Counted from the first letter of the stretch, positions 32,676 to 44,995 are shown. The stretch: 64,000 bases of DNA from Hygrophila difformis (GCA_030278955.1 JAOANR010000003.1:33924080-33988079), one strand, 5' to 3'. A program made the numbers and translations. Notes: generated by a model from the sequence alone, not told the origin.

Positions 32676-33460
32676 TATAAAAAGGATTTGGAAAAGAGGT
32701 TCGAATTATTTCATCAATTCGAATTAATTCGAATTGATGGTTTCTGTGAGAGATGCGAGTTATTCAGGCCAATTCGAATTAATTCGAATTGGCTTGAAAG
32801 ACAAAGAAACAAAGCAAGTTCGAATTCTGAGATCAATTCGAATTAATTCGAATTGACTCACAATTCGAACTGGAGGTTGTGAGCGAAAACTGCACAAGGT
32901 GCCTAAGTAAGCTAATTCGAATTATTGTGGCCAATTCGAATTAATTCGAATTGCTTGAATAACTCGAATTGCTCACTTGCTGAGGAGAATGCCTTTTCTG
33001 CAAATTCGGATTAGTCAGGCAATTCGAATTAACTGATCCGAGAGTGAAAATTTCCAAGGCAAAATGTCTTATGTGGTTTGTTCCAAGTAATTCAAATTAA
33101 TTCGAACTTTCTTGAAATGAAAAATAAACCACAGTCAAGACTTAGGAAAATTTTTTAGGTTTTCAAAAGAGTTTATGTTCATCAAGATGAACTCAATAGC
33201 AAACATTTATACACATAAATAGAATCTAAAACATATTGCTTGCATAAATTAGGCTGGGTTAACAATTTTATTTTATGAATTTATTCTGGATTTTAGATTT
33301 CTCTAAATTCCAAAAATAACCTCCATTAAATATAATATTAACCCAACCGGGAACCTGGTTTTTGGAAGCTTTATCTTTCTTTTTGTTGGTTCCTCGAATT
33401 CCTGCAAAACAATTATAAGAAAGCATTAGGTTTTCTCCAAATATCAACATCCTCACATTT
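32676..33460 (-). promoter_or_regulatory. Internal U3-like promoter segment with hairpin array
   Basis: It starts with a second copy of the PPT/U3 motif (33443-33460), followed by TGATATTTGG (compare TGATAATGG). After 339 bp comes hairpin array c (33107-32699). A TATA-like TTTTTATACC follows at 32679-32686, 767 bp from the U3-like start (756 bp in the LTR). The leader and exon 1 of the second gene come next. Outside these landmarks the sequence has diverged from the LTR. Promoter function is inferred from this parallel layout. The TATA-like element is weak in this orientation. Confidence 0.55.
32699..33107. repeat. Internal hairpin array c (five to six modules)
   Basis: Modules near 32699, 32760, 32819, 32911, 33001 and 33086 are built from AATTCGAATT units with the same inner abutting pair as in the LTR arrays. 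Some outer arms are decayed (TTCGGATTAG..CTGATCCGAG at 33003-33041 still pair with each other). The array is unique within the interior. Confidence 0.85.
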
Positions 33461-33482
33461 AGAGTCTTAGTACTCTAAATGT
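33443..33482 (-). other. Second copy of the PPT/U3 motif with hairpin
   Basis: AAATGTGAGGATGTTGAT (33460-33443) is preceded on the minus strand by a hairpin CATTTAGAGT..ACTCTAAATG (33456-33481). A third copy at 31208-31191 also has a hairpin beside it. A splice-acceptor-like TTGTTTTGCAG lies at 33402-33412. Confidence 0.6.
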
Positions 33483-33559
33483 TCAATTGATTTTTGGATA
33501 CTTTGTCCCAATAAAAATAGGTGGAGCAAGTAATAAATAAGTAAATATATGTATAATAT

Positions 33560-36500
33560 TTATTGAGCATAAGCCGGTTCTGTTGTCATTTGAGCTTCTT
33601 TTTTGGGGTCGAACTGCCCAAGATACTCCTTCAATCTGTGTCCATTCACTACCAGCTCTCCTTTTTCAGTTCGGATCCTGACAGCTCCGCTTTCAAACAC
33701 GTGCACCACTTCGTATGGCCCTTCCCATCTGGATTTAAGCTTTCCGGGGAACAGCTTCAACCTAGAATTGAATAACAAGACATTCTGGCCAACATAGAAG
33801 TGTTTAGACTTAACACGACGATCGTGTAACTTCTGGGTCCGCTCTTTATAAATCCTCGAACTTTCATAAGCTTGCGCACGTATTTCCTCAATTTCATTGA
33901 GGTCCAACTTGCGCTTACTCTGAGCAATTCGTGAGTCAAAATTGAGCGTTCGTACGGCCCAGTAAGCCTTATGCTCTAGTTCTACGGGCAAATGACAGGC
34001 CTTTCCGAAGACGAGTCTGTATGGAGACATCCCAATGGGAGTCTTGAATGCAGTGCGGTATGCCCATAAAGCATCATTGAGCTTACGTGACCAATCTTTG
34101 CGAGTTGTCCCCACAGTGGCCTCGAGTATGTGTTCGATTTCGCGGTTTGAGACCTCGACTTGACCACTGGTTTGGGGATGGTAAGGCGTGCCGATCTTGT
34201 GGAGAATCCCATTTTTGCTCATAAGATTTGCAAATGCTTTATTAACAAAATGGGTTCCTCCATCTGATACGATCACCCTGGGTACACCAAATCTATTGAA
34301 AATGTTATTTTTCAAAAATTTGACGACCTGGTTGCCATCATTGGTTGGCAGTGCAACGGCCTCAACCCACTTGGAAACGTAATCGACAGCTACCAAGATG
34401 TAATGGTTCCCATCAGATGTCGGGAATGGTCCCATGAAGTCAATACCCCATACATCGAAAATCTCGAGAGTGAGAATTCCTTGTTAAGGCATCTCATCCC
34501 TCTTGGAGATATTCCCTAGTCTTTGGCATCTGTCGCAAGCTTTAACAAACGCTTTGCAATCCTCATAAATGGTAGGCCAATAAAAACCGCACTCGAGCAC
34601 CTTATGGGCTGTTCGAGTGGGGCCATGGTGACCTCCATATTCTGACTCATGACATTTCTTAGCGATTTGATAAGCCTCGTGCTCAGTTACACATCGTCTA
34701 ATAATCGAATCTGCGCAATGCTTGAAGAGATAAGGATCTTCCCAGAAGTAGTTAACTACATCTCGGTTGAACCTTGCTTTGTGGCCCCTGCTTAGAAATG
34801 GTGGAGTTATTCCGCATGCTAAAAAGTTAGCAATATCGGAAAACCACGGACAAGCTTGATCATGAAGATGCAAGGCAAACAGTTGCTCATCCGGAAAATT
34901 CTCATTTACGGCTAGCTCATTTTTATCGTTTTCTAGTCGAGACAAATGGTCAGCAGCACCATTGTCTCTGCCTTTTCTATCTTTTATTATAATGTTGAAT
35001 TCTTGCAACAAAAGTACCCACCTGATTAATCGAGGTTTGGCGTCTTGTTTGCTAAACAAGTATCTCAGTGCAGAGTGATCTGTGTACACTGTGGTTTTCG
35101 TACCAATAAGATATTGTCTGAATTTATCAAATGCAAAAACAACAGCATACATCTCCTTCTCCGTGGTAGTGTAGTTGATTTGGGCCTCATTCAGGGCATG
35201 ACTTGCGTAATGAATTACACAATGCTTCCCTTCCTTATGTTGCCCAAGAACTGCACCCACGGCGAGATCACTTGCATCACACATTACCTCGAAAGGCATT
35301 GACCAATCGGGTGGTTGCACTATTGGAGCAGAAATCAACATCTCTTTGAGCGTGTCAAAGGCTTGAACACACGCTTCATTTATTACGAAAGGATTTTCTT
35401 TACAAAGCAAGTTAGTGAGCGGCTTGGCAATTTTAGAAAAGTCTTTAATGAATCTCCGGTAGAAACCGGCATGCCCTAAGAAACTCCTAACTGCTTTTAT
35501 TGAATTAGGCAATGGGAGGTTTGAGATGACTGAGACCTTAGCTCTATCGACTTCGATACCTGCGCGCGAGATGCGGTGACCTAACACTATTCCTTCGGTG
35601 ACCATGAAATGGCACTTCTCCCAGTTCAAAACTAGGTTGGTGTCCTCACATCTTTTCAAAATTTGTGCAAGATTAGTCAAACATTCATCAAAAGTATCTC
35701 CATACACAGAGAAGTCATCCATGAAAACTTCAATGCATTTTTCGATAAATTCTGAGAAAATTGACATCATGCATCTTTGAAATGTGGCAGGCGCATTACA
35801 AAGTCCAAAAGGCATGCGCCTGTACGCAAAAGTTCCATATGGGCACGTGAATGTGGTCTTGTCGTGATCCTCGCTAGCTATCACAATCTGATTATAGCCA
35901 GAGTACCCATCCAAAAAGCTATAGAACTCCCTTCCGGCCAACCGCTCCAGCATCTGATCAATGAATGGCAAGGGGAAATGGTCCTTCCTGGTAGCGGTAT
36001 TGAGCTTCCGGTAGTCGATGCAAACTCTCCAACCGGTCACTGGACGCGTCTCCACTTCTTCTCCTTGCTCATTAGTCGTTACACAGATCCCCCCACGTTT
36101 CGGTACGACCTGCACTGGGCTAACCCATTTGCTATCAGAGATAGGATAGATGATACCAGCATCTAAGAGCTTGATAACTTCTTTCCTTACCACTTCCTGC
36201 ATATGGGGGTTCAGACGCCTTTGTGGTTGCCTTGAGGGCTTGTACTCCTCTTCCATTAAAATTCTATGCATGCAAACAGAGGGGCTTATTCCTTTTATAT
36301 CAGAAATGGTCCATCCGATTGCATGTACATATTTCTTTAGAATGTCTACCAGAGCTTTTTCTTGTTCTTGTGTCAGCTTGGCTGACACAATCACCGGTAA
36401 TCTTTTATGTTCAGCGAGAAAGACGTACTTAAGATGATCCGGAAGTATTTTAAGTTCAAGCTCTGGTGGGCATTCAACGGAAGGCAGTAATTTGCGAGAA

Positions 36501-39500
36501 ATGGGTGGGAGAGAGAGATCAGATTTACCTTCAGGATCCTGTGTCAGTACAGGATCCACTTCCTCCTCAGCGGTGCTTTCCTCTTCCTCCGGGATGAACT
36601 CAACCCCATCGAATTCTTCAAGGTCCCCAGAGATAGGGTCCTCGAAGTGGACAGCGTTGCAGCTCCTTGGTTGCTCCGCACCTTCAGGCTTCTGTACCTG
36701 TTTTGAAACTTTGTTTGGCTCATCAGTCACAGAGTTTATGCTCTCATCCTCACTCCTACTTTCTATTACATCAAATATGGAACAAGATCCCTCATTCGGA
36801 AATTTCTGCAGCTGTTCCATGTCAAAGGTGATTTCTTTGTCATCGACCCTCAATGTGACTCTTCCAGATTTGGCATCGATCAGTGCACCGCCAGTGGCCA
36901 GAAACGGGCGTCCCAGGATAAGTGGCATTTCAGAGTCCTCTTCGATGTCGAGGATGATGAAGTCAACCGGGAAAAGAACTTGACCGGTTTTGACTACCAC
37001 ATCCTTGAGGATTCCTACGGCCTTTGTGATTGATCTGTCTGCAAGCTGCAACTTCATCTTGACTGGTTCAATCTCCCCGAGCCTTAGGCGAATTGCCATG
37101 GCTAAGGGCATCACATTGATGCTGGATCCTAGATCACATAAACCCATGCTCACTTTGGCCTTCCCAATCTGTACTGGTAGCGTGCAACATCCAGGGTCTT
37201 CTTTCTTTTCGGGCAGTTTCTTCTGAACTATGGCACTGCATGTGCTGTTGAGAACAATCACCTCCTCCTGCTCTACCTGCCTTTTCCCTGAAATCAATTC
37301 TTTCAAGAACTTAGCATAGGTGGGCATTTCTGAAATCATTTCCACGAGAGGAATGGTTATCTCTACAGACCTTAACCGTTCTAGAAATTTCTTGAATTTA
37401 AGGTCATGTTCCTTATTTTTAAGACGTGCTGGGTACGGCACCCTTGGCATGTACTTATTATTGTTTGTTTTTGGTGGTAAAGAGAAGGAAGTTGTACCTT
37501 CAACCCTACCCTTTTCAGCTCCCTTTGCAGCTTCAGCCTGCGGAATAGCTGTTTCTGATTTGTCCTCGACCAGTCCAATACCATCTCCTCCTTCAATCCT
37601 TTCATTTTCTTTTTCACCCTCCACTGGATCCTTTTCCTCTTCGGCCGTCTCTTTTCCATGTCCAACAATTCCTTTTAGGATCTTGCCTCCCCGCAATGTG
37701 ATTGCTTTACACTGCGGGTTAGCTTCAGTACTGCTTGGAAGTGTTCCTTTCCCCCTGTTCTGCAGTTCCTTGGCCAATTGGGTGACTTGCATCTCCACAT
37801 TCTTGATTGATGACTGCAGTTGTTGGTTTATATCCTTCTGGTTGGCTATAAACTCAGTCATCAGATTCTCCAGACGAGATGGTGGCCTTTGGTTATATTG
37901 TTGATTCTGATCAGGTTGGGATTGGAAATTCTGGAAATTCTGGCCTTGGTTCTGTTTAGGCCTCTGTTGGATCTGAGGTTGGAAACTCTGATTCTGATTT
38001 TGAAAGTTCTGCACTCTTTGCTGGACGAATCCTTGATTCTGAGGTCTGAAGTTTTGCTGTGGGTTTTGATTTGCGAACTGGTTGGGTTGGTTTGGCTGTA
38101 ACAAATGCGCATTAAGTGCATTGTTGTTGGAATAGGAGAGGTTGGGATGGCGATTTTGGTAGTTCCCGGCATAATTACAACTCTCGGTAGCTATCTGTTG
38201 GCATGTATCAGTTGGATGAGCTCCCTGACACAGTCCACAGACAACTCCCGATTGCTGTGTTTGAACTTGGTCTGATGAGGTTCCTGCCTGGGAAGCGTCT
38301 ATTCCCTTCCCTTTATCCTGGCTCAGCTGTATCGCAGCTACCTGTTCTTGCAATTTTTCAAAATCTATTTTCCCCTCACTTACAGCAAAGACTTTTCTAG
38401 GAGGATCCTCCTTCCTATCATCTGTTTTTAGGATGGATCTGTTGACAGACATTGTCTCAATCTTCTCCCAAGCTTGGTCCATAAGCAGGTGGAGTAAATG
38501 TCGTCCGCCAGCAGCGTCTAACATTGTTCTCCATGGATGGGTGAGTCCTCCGTAGAATTTCCTCAATTGCTCCCATGGTGCGTACCCGTGTTGGGGGCAT
38601 CGCCTGTTGAGGCCAAAGAATCTTTCTTTCGCATCATATAATGACTCGTCTAGCTTCATTTTAAAATCTCCAATCTTAGCTCGTCCTTCCTCAATCTTTG
38701 ATTCTGGAAAATACTTCAGCAAAAAGCTCCTCACCAAGTCTGCCCAAGTGCTCCTCTGATTGATAGGCAATGACTTATACCAGTCCCTGACACCACTATA
38801 TAAAGAAAATGGAAACAGCATTAGCCTTATAGCATCAGGAGAGACTCCCTGATTTTTTATCGTGTCGCAGAGCTCCAGGAAGGTCTGGAGATGATCATGA
38901 GGGTCCTCATGATTTGCACCGCAGAACTGATTGTTTTGCACCAAATTAATGAGTGCCGGTTTGAGCTCGAAATTGCGTGCAGGAAAGTGTGCTCTCCCAG
39001 GTCCATCCAGATAGGGCTCTACTATTGGTTGCATGAAGTCTGCTGCTGCTTGCTGCTGTTGTTGATTTCCTTGTTCAGCTTGGTTCTGGTACTGTTGGTG
39101 GTAATTGGGAAATTGCTGGAAGTTATGTGGATCTTGTGGGTTGTTCTGAAACTGAGCTGGATTGAAAGCTTGGTTTTGGTATTGTTGGTTTGGTATGTTT
39201 TGGTTTTGGTGAAATTGGTTTAAGGGTGGTGGTGGTTGTTGGTGGAATTGCTGGTATTGTTGCTGATTGGAATTTGGTAGATTCTCCTCTTCGTTGGCAC
39301 GATTAGGATGTTCTACCATTCCTCCGTCAGCTCCATTACCAGGGTTATTTGGTGGTTGGTCTATGGGTAAGATCGGGGGAATATTCTGGTTATCTGCCAT
39401 GTCTGATAGATCGCTGCTCGATGTTTCAGGTGAAGTGCGGGTCCGACGCTCCTGCTCTTTCCGTCTTCTGGCTTCTGCCCTCAGTTGGCGAGCGGTCCTT

Positions 39501-39553
39501 TCTATTTTTAGATCGAACAGTAGCTCCGGCAATGTGTTCCTCCTCCGTTGCAT
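33560..39553 (-). pseudogene. gag-pol: Athila gag-pol polyprotein, one premature stop
   Basis: A single frame of 1997 codons from ATG 39553, broken only by TAA at 34484-34486. The N-terminus is charged, then Gln/Asn-rich. The gag capsid region lies at about residues 195-350 (MLFPFSLYSGVRDWY) and a CCHC-like knuckle CGLCQGAHPTDTC near 438. Protease has the Athila form DLGSSINVMP near 807 and ILGRPFLATGGALID further on. RT has the FMDD box at about 1277. RNase H follows (MCDASDLAVGAVLG, YTDHSALRYL), then integrase zinc finger (CHESEYGGHHG, CDRCQR) and catalytic D1724, D1764, E1800 with the expected 35-residue spacing. The stop falls between the zinc finger and the catalytic core. All catalytic motifs seen are intact. 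The frame ends TTEPAYAQ. Translation start is the first ATG in this frame after the PBS. Confidence 0.9.
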
Positions 39554-39682
39554 AAGCAGTTGGTATCAAGATTTTGACAGTACCTGTACAATCCCCAAGT
39601 TAGTGATGGTTTGATAGTATATACAAAAACTATCTATGAGTAAATCAGGAGCGTAATTCTCCTAGTAAACGGCGCTGCATCC

Positions 39683-39700
39683 TCCCCGGCAACGGCGCCA
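39683..39700 (-). other. Primer-binding site, tRNA-Asp type
   Basis: TGGCGCCGTTGCCGGGGA on the minus strand directly follows the LTR end ..GTTTCA at 39701. It matches the 3' end of plant tRNA-Asp, the usual primer for Athila/Tat elements. A leader of about 130 nt separates it from the gag start. Confidence 0.85.
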
Positions 39701-42700
39701 TGAAACTTTTGACGAGTTTCATTAACACGAGTAATTTTCTGAAATATCAGGTTTGGATTTATTAAATGAAAAGAGTTATGATGTAGGGAAGGTGTTTAAG
39801 GATATATTATGATTTCCCTTTTTATTACTCATGTGGGGTGCTTTTGATTTCAACCGGCGCTGTGGTCCTTCCCGCCATGAAACTTTTGACAAATATCACG
39901 GTGCAACCGGGATTGACCTTCAGTCTGTCACCCTGAAAGTCCCTGGTATCTGCACCATGATGCTTCTCTCAATTTCATGTCAAGAAGATACCTGCCATGA
40001 AACTTTTGAACATCTTCCCACTACATGAGTATTTTCTAAAATGTTGTCTTTTTATTTACTCGTGTCAAGAAACTGTGCTCCGAAAGCGCACGGAGTCAAA
40101 AATTGCAGTAATTTATAGTAAGTACCGGATCGTTCACTGGAGGATGTGCGATGGAAGCAGGGCCCACGTCGTTTACTAAGATTTTCCACTCGGTTACTCG
40201 TTTCAAGTTTTGCAAGGGTTTCTATCAACTACTTGACATAATTTAAATCATATCAAGAAAGCAGTAAAATTATTCTACAAAGCATGGTAAATTAGATCGA
40301 GGAAAGCAATTAAATTTACTCTACGAAAGCAATATAAAATTATGCTACACTATCTAGAAAGCAGATTTAAAATATGACAGAAAGGACAGGGAGGAAATAA
40401 TAAAGATTGGACAAGATTCAGATGAAACACGATTAAACTTCCATTTTTATACACCGATCTTAGCTTGGGATAATCCTCTAGTTAGCTAACTCTCATGCTT
40501 TCTGCACCATGTTCCCTCTAACAGACAGGTACTTACGGTGAGAATTTACATGCTCTTAAGACAACAATTTCTAAGATACCACAGACTTATAACTCCCTCC
40601 ACAGGCCTTGTGAAGTTACATTACATATCTGTGGTGGATAAGCAACACCTAACACATCATTAGTTGACATGCCAAGTACTCCTATCATTCCCCCATGTCA
40701 CACCCAAAGTTTCAAATAAAGCCCCAAACCATTCCATAACTCTCAAACCTTTTAACAGATGGACAGCCCCTAATTCTTCCGAGTGATCTCTATGAAAGCA
40801 TTTTAAAGGAAAGCAGTAAGAAAGCTGTAAAGAAAGCATTTAAATCTATCACTCGGAAGCGTTAAAAACGTCTCTTTCCGTTAGTATAAAAGAGCCCCTG
40901 GTCTTGGTGACCAGATGCAGATCAAGAACCCCCGAGATATCAATAAGCCACAGGGCTTACAACATCTGGGTAGTTATGAGATACAAACTAAATGAAACAA
41001 ATCCATAGATGAATCTATTCCGGATGTACTCATTTAAGACTCAATTCTAGACTTTGGCAGAAGAAGATAGTAGTCGAAGGAATACTCGACCTTACCTTAG
41101 AAATTCACCAAGGCCTATATGTTGTTCCTCTAGTATTATTTATCACATCTCATCTACACCCAAGTGGATATTGACTTAATGCGATATCTAATATCAGATT
41201 TCCAGCACACAGCAATTTTGAGAAACCAATCGATATTTGAAAATCATTCCCTAGACAGGTACTAAACTCTCAATTAAAACACAGATCCTTTCAGTCTAGA
41301 TGAGACCTAATCGCTGACTCTGCTTCTAAGCTCTCAAAATCAACCCCCAGTGGAATATGAATTAGTCATAACTATTGAATTTATCCCTTACTCAGATCCG
41401 GGTTTTATAAAGGAATTTTTGTTGGAAGTTTATTATGCAACATCAGATTTAAATCAAGACTTCTGTGTCCAAGAGGAAGGATCCCCAAAATAGCAATAAG
41501 ACCAGAACATCTACATAATAGTATCATGCATACCAGTATATGAAAAGGAAAATAAAACACCCCAAAATATATGGTGGGGTTAGACAGAATGCGATACACA
41601 AGGGTGGATTAGCCTGAGATGAGAAGAAATCGGCTAAAAAAAGTGCCAGAGATAGTTGGGGTTTTCCGGACTGCAAACATCTGCCGTCCGGTTCCCAACT
41701 ATCCCAGATGACTGATTTTAGACAGAAAGAATTCCGAACCACGGTGACCGCCGTCATTTAGTTTTCTTTTGCCTGTGAGTGGAAGAAAAACCCACATAGT
41801 TCTTGCTGTAATATGTCTTAACTGATGTTGGTCGACATCAGTTAATACTATTGCAACTTGAATTCAGGTTGAGAAATTAAGATAAAGAAAATTAAAACTG
41901 TATCTGATTAGGAATTGGCTGAGTGACTAATCGAAACTCTTAGTGAAGAGAACGCTCGCCGAAGCTTCCACCAACCACTAACCAGATCATGCAAAATAAC
42001 AGATAATGATTTACACACAGAAGACGGGTTAATCGATATCCCTGTGAAGGGACCTTTCACCAACATTAATCTATGGTGTTTCTCATTATCCGTTCATGCA
42101 CACAATGAAAGAGAAAACAAGAAAATAAGAAAATATTTTTGGTATTGTGTGGGTGTTAAGCACACAATAAGTGGACACTAATGGGTTGAAATGTGTAATG
42201 GATAGAAATCAGATGAATTGGGCCTAGGCCCAATACATCCATGCAACTTACACAAATCATGGAAGAAAAATATTTTTTTGGAATTTTCAAAATAAAAGGA
42301 TACTTCAATTCGAATTATTGGGGTAATTCGAATTGAGAATGCATGAAGGATGAAGTATTACTTTACCCAATTGATCATTGCTAGAAATTGGAACATCATC
42401 TAATTCGAATTATTGACCAATTCGAATCAATTCGAATTGGACAACTCGAATTGGCGAAGTCCTTTTCTTGCTCAAATTGACTAAGGCATTTACCTCGAGA
42501 GGAAGGTGAATTCGAATTGTTCAGTAATTTGAATTAATTCGAATTGCACAATTCGAATTGGTTAGAGATGGAAAATAAACTAAGGCATGAATGGGTGGTA
42601 TGCAATACAATGTGGTTTTCCTTGCCAATTCGAATTGTTGAACCAATTCGAATTAATTCGAATTGGAGAATTCGAATTGATTGAAAACCACATGAAGGAA

Positions 42701-44399
42701 ATTTTTGGTTGTGCAATTCGAATTTCTTAGGCAATTCGAGATAATTCGAATTGCCTCAATTCGAATTACACATTTTCGAACAATAACAATTTTTGTTCTC
42801 ACAAGTATGGGTTAGGTGTACACTGTGCGGTTAATGATGGGTTTAGATTTACCAAATCTCTCATCTCACATCAATGTCACTTCACAGCCACCCTAGTGAG
42901 GTTTTCAAGAAATAAACAAACACATATCCAGTGGGTATTGGCGAGATTCAAACCCTATTTCTACAAACAGAGGATTCAAAGATCAAAGAACCTAAAACAT
43001 CTAGTTATCTAAGAACTACATGAATAAACTAAGAACACTCAAGTTATCTATGGCAGCATAAAATAAAAATCAAGGCAGGAAAATAAGGCATAAAGGTAAA
43101 TTCGAACAAACCTAAAAAACATCCAGAACCTAAGAACACTTATTTGAAGCTCTAAGGCACAAAATCAAGCCAAAAACCCACCAAACATGCATTTATTAAG
43201 TTTGAATATCAACTAGGACATAATAAATGTAACCTAGTTGAAACAAACAAACATGCTAAGCATTTATTTCTAAAGAAAGCATTAAAGAGTGCCAAAACAC
43301 ATGAATAACACCATTTCTGGAAATTTTTCTTGTATTGACACTTTGAAAGCAAAATAAAGAACCCAACACCATCATTAACTTGAAGGTAGGGTTTATTCTA
43401 ACTAGAAAGCATGTAAAAATTCTGGAAATGGCTACTCTAAGGGTTACACAAACTGCTTCTACACTATACTAAGATCAAAGCATGTAAAAATTATACTACT
43501 TGCAAGGAAAATAAACTAAACTAAACTAAACTACCTACCTAACCCTTAAGGGGTGTGGAACCTCCTGCTGTTCTTTTTGTCCCAGCTGCTTTTTGGTTAA
43601 ATTCTTGATCCCCTTGCTCTGTTGTGGAAGGTCTGCTTTTATAGACAAATTTTGAAACCCTAGGCCCACCAATGTTGTGCTCATGCTCCATAGCTTTTGA
43701 TGAATTTTTGAGTGAAGTTCGAATTATCTCATCCAATTCGAATTAATTCGAATTGTGAGATTTCTTCCTTGAGCTGGAAATGTGGCCTTCAGTTGTCAAT
43801 TCGAATTGTTGCGAAGAATTCGAATTGGTCTTTTCTCGAATTGGATGAGGGTTTCTTGGCTTCTTTTCATCTGTTGGCAATTCGAATTGTTTGTGCCAAT
43901 TCGAATTAATTCGAATTGGACAATTCGAATTGCAATCTTCTTCTTGCCCTTTGGGTTTCTTCTCTTCATTCCCTAATTCGAATTATTCAAGCCAATTCGA
44001 ATTAGCTCTTCTGCATCCCTTTTCAACACTTAACCATTTCTTGTTCTCTTCAGCAATTCGAATTGTGTGCAATTCGAATTAATTCGAATTGCATAATTCG
44101 AATTGTGCTTCAACACTTGACCAAATTTCAGTTGTGGGATTTTTTTGATCTTTTTCCCATCTTTCTTCCTTTTTCTTTTCTTTTTCCTTTTTTTCATGTT
44201 TTTGGATTTTTCTAACACAAATACAATTTAAAATTGCATATTTTGTGTCTTTTTATTACCGGCTCGATGTTTTTACAAACTAGCATTAATATGTTAAATT
44301 CAACTGCTTTCTTATTAAAATAAGATGGAACCACTATCAAGATGTCCGTCTCAGACACGGAAATGGATTGGAAATAATGGTCAGTTTTGGCCATTATCA
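39701..44399 (-). repeat. 5' LTR of the Athila element (4699 bp)
   Basis: TGATAATGG at 44399 to GTTTCA at 39701. It contains hairpin array a (43718-44106), TATA (43637-43643), hairpin array b (42306-42759), and the ~560-bp segment (about 41677-42238) missing from the 3' LTR. Near its 3' end are two short scars of the LTR terminus (39874, 39994). It lies inside the first Tat element. Confidence 0.9.
43637..43643 (-). promoter_or_regulatory. TATA box of the Athila 5' LTR
   Basis: TATAAAA on the minus strand in the context CCTAGGGTTTC..TATAAAAGCAGACC. This is the copy that would drive full-length transcription of gag-pol. Confidence 0.75.
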
Positions 44400-44411
44400 A
44401 CTGTCTCATCC

Positions 44412-44780
44412 GACGAATGGTTAAAGCTCAAGAAGCGGACCATCATCTTCACAAAGCATGGCGAAGATGACCAAGCTGACGGAGTTGAGTCCATCCATCA
44501 TATCACTGTTGGACATGACGAGTCAAAAGATGAAGATGCTAACGCAGCAACAATGCAACTTGAAGAACAAATCAAGGTCATGGGGGATGAACTGCATGAG
44601 GTGAACTTTAGGCGATGAAAAAGAGCCTCGCCCAACGTTTATGAGCACCCTACTGACCATAAATGAAGCAAAGAAGTACGTGCCGCTCCTCCAAAAGTTC
44701 AAAGACGTCTTTGCATGGCCCTACAAAGGAATGCCCGAGCTGGACCCCAAGATAGTCGTCCATCGTCTCGCAGCCTTTCA
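44412..44780 (+). pseudogene. Tat pol fragment: protease-RT linker and RT N-terminus
   Basis: An acidic linker (residues like DDQADGVESIHHI, GDELHEVNF) is followed, after a one-base frameshift near 44615, by EPRPTFMSTLL and LLQKFKDVFAWPYKGMPELDPKIVVHRL. This is the signature segment upstream of Tat-lineage RT (KDVFAW..MPGLDP). The frame then dissolves into the tandem repeat. Confidence 0.7.
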
Positions 44781-44995
44781 AATCTTCAAGTTTCCAAACT
44801 ATTCAAGTTGATCAAGCTCAAAGCCCATCTCGAAATAGAAAATTTCTCAAGTCTTCAAGTCCTTCAAGAGGATCAAGCTCAAAAGCCCCTTCTGAAGACT
44901 TTCGAATATTCATAGTCTTCAAGTCCTTCAAGAGGATCAAGCTCAAAAGCCCCTCTCGAAGTTCTTCAAAATTTCATGCCTTCAACAGGATTAAG
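44775..44995 (+). repeat. ~64-bp tandem repeat, about three copies
   Basis: The unit TTCAAGTCCTTCAAGAGG then ATCAAGCTCAAAAGCCCC occurs at about 44856 and 44920, with a diverged copy from about 44792 and a partial one at 44975. It lies exactly where RT, RNase H and the start of integrase are missing, so the deletion end sits in it. Confidence 0.75.

Larger units (their letters stand above)
20939..44399 (-). mobile_element. Athila-type Ty3/gypsy retrotransposon, 23.5 kb
   Basis: Minus-strand order: 5' LTR 44399-39701, tRNA-Asp PBS 39700-39683, gag-pol 39553-33560, internal U3-like promoter with hairpins, spliced second gene 32538-26867, spacer, PPT region, 3' LTR 25249-20939. RT, protease and gag motifs place it in the Athila lineage. 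The flanking bases at the two ends do not form a target duplication (ACTGT right, ATGGG left). The 3' end touches an inverted relative LTR, so at least one end has been rearranged. Only one stop interrupts gag-pol and four interrupt the second gene, so it is a young but non-functional copy. Confidence 0.88.
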
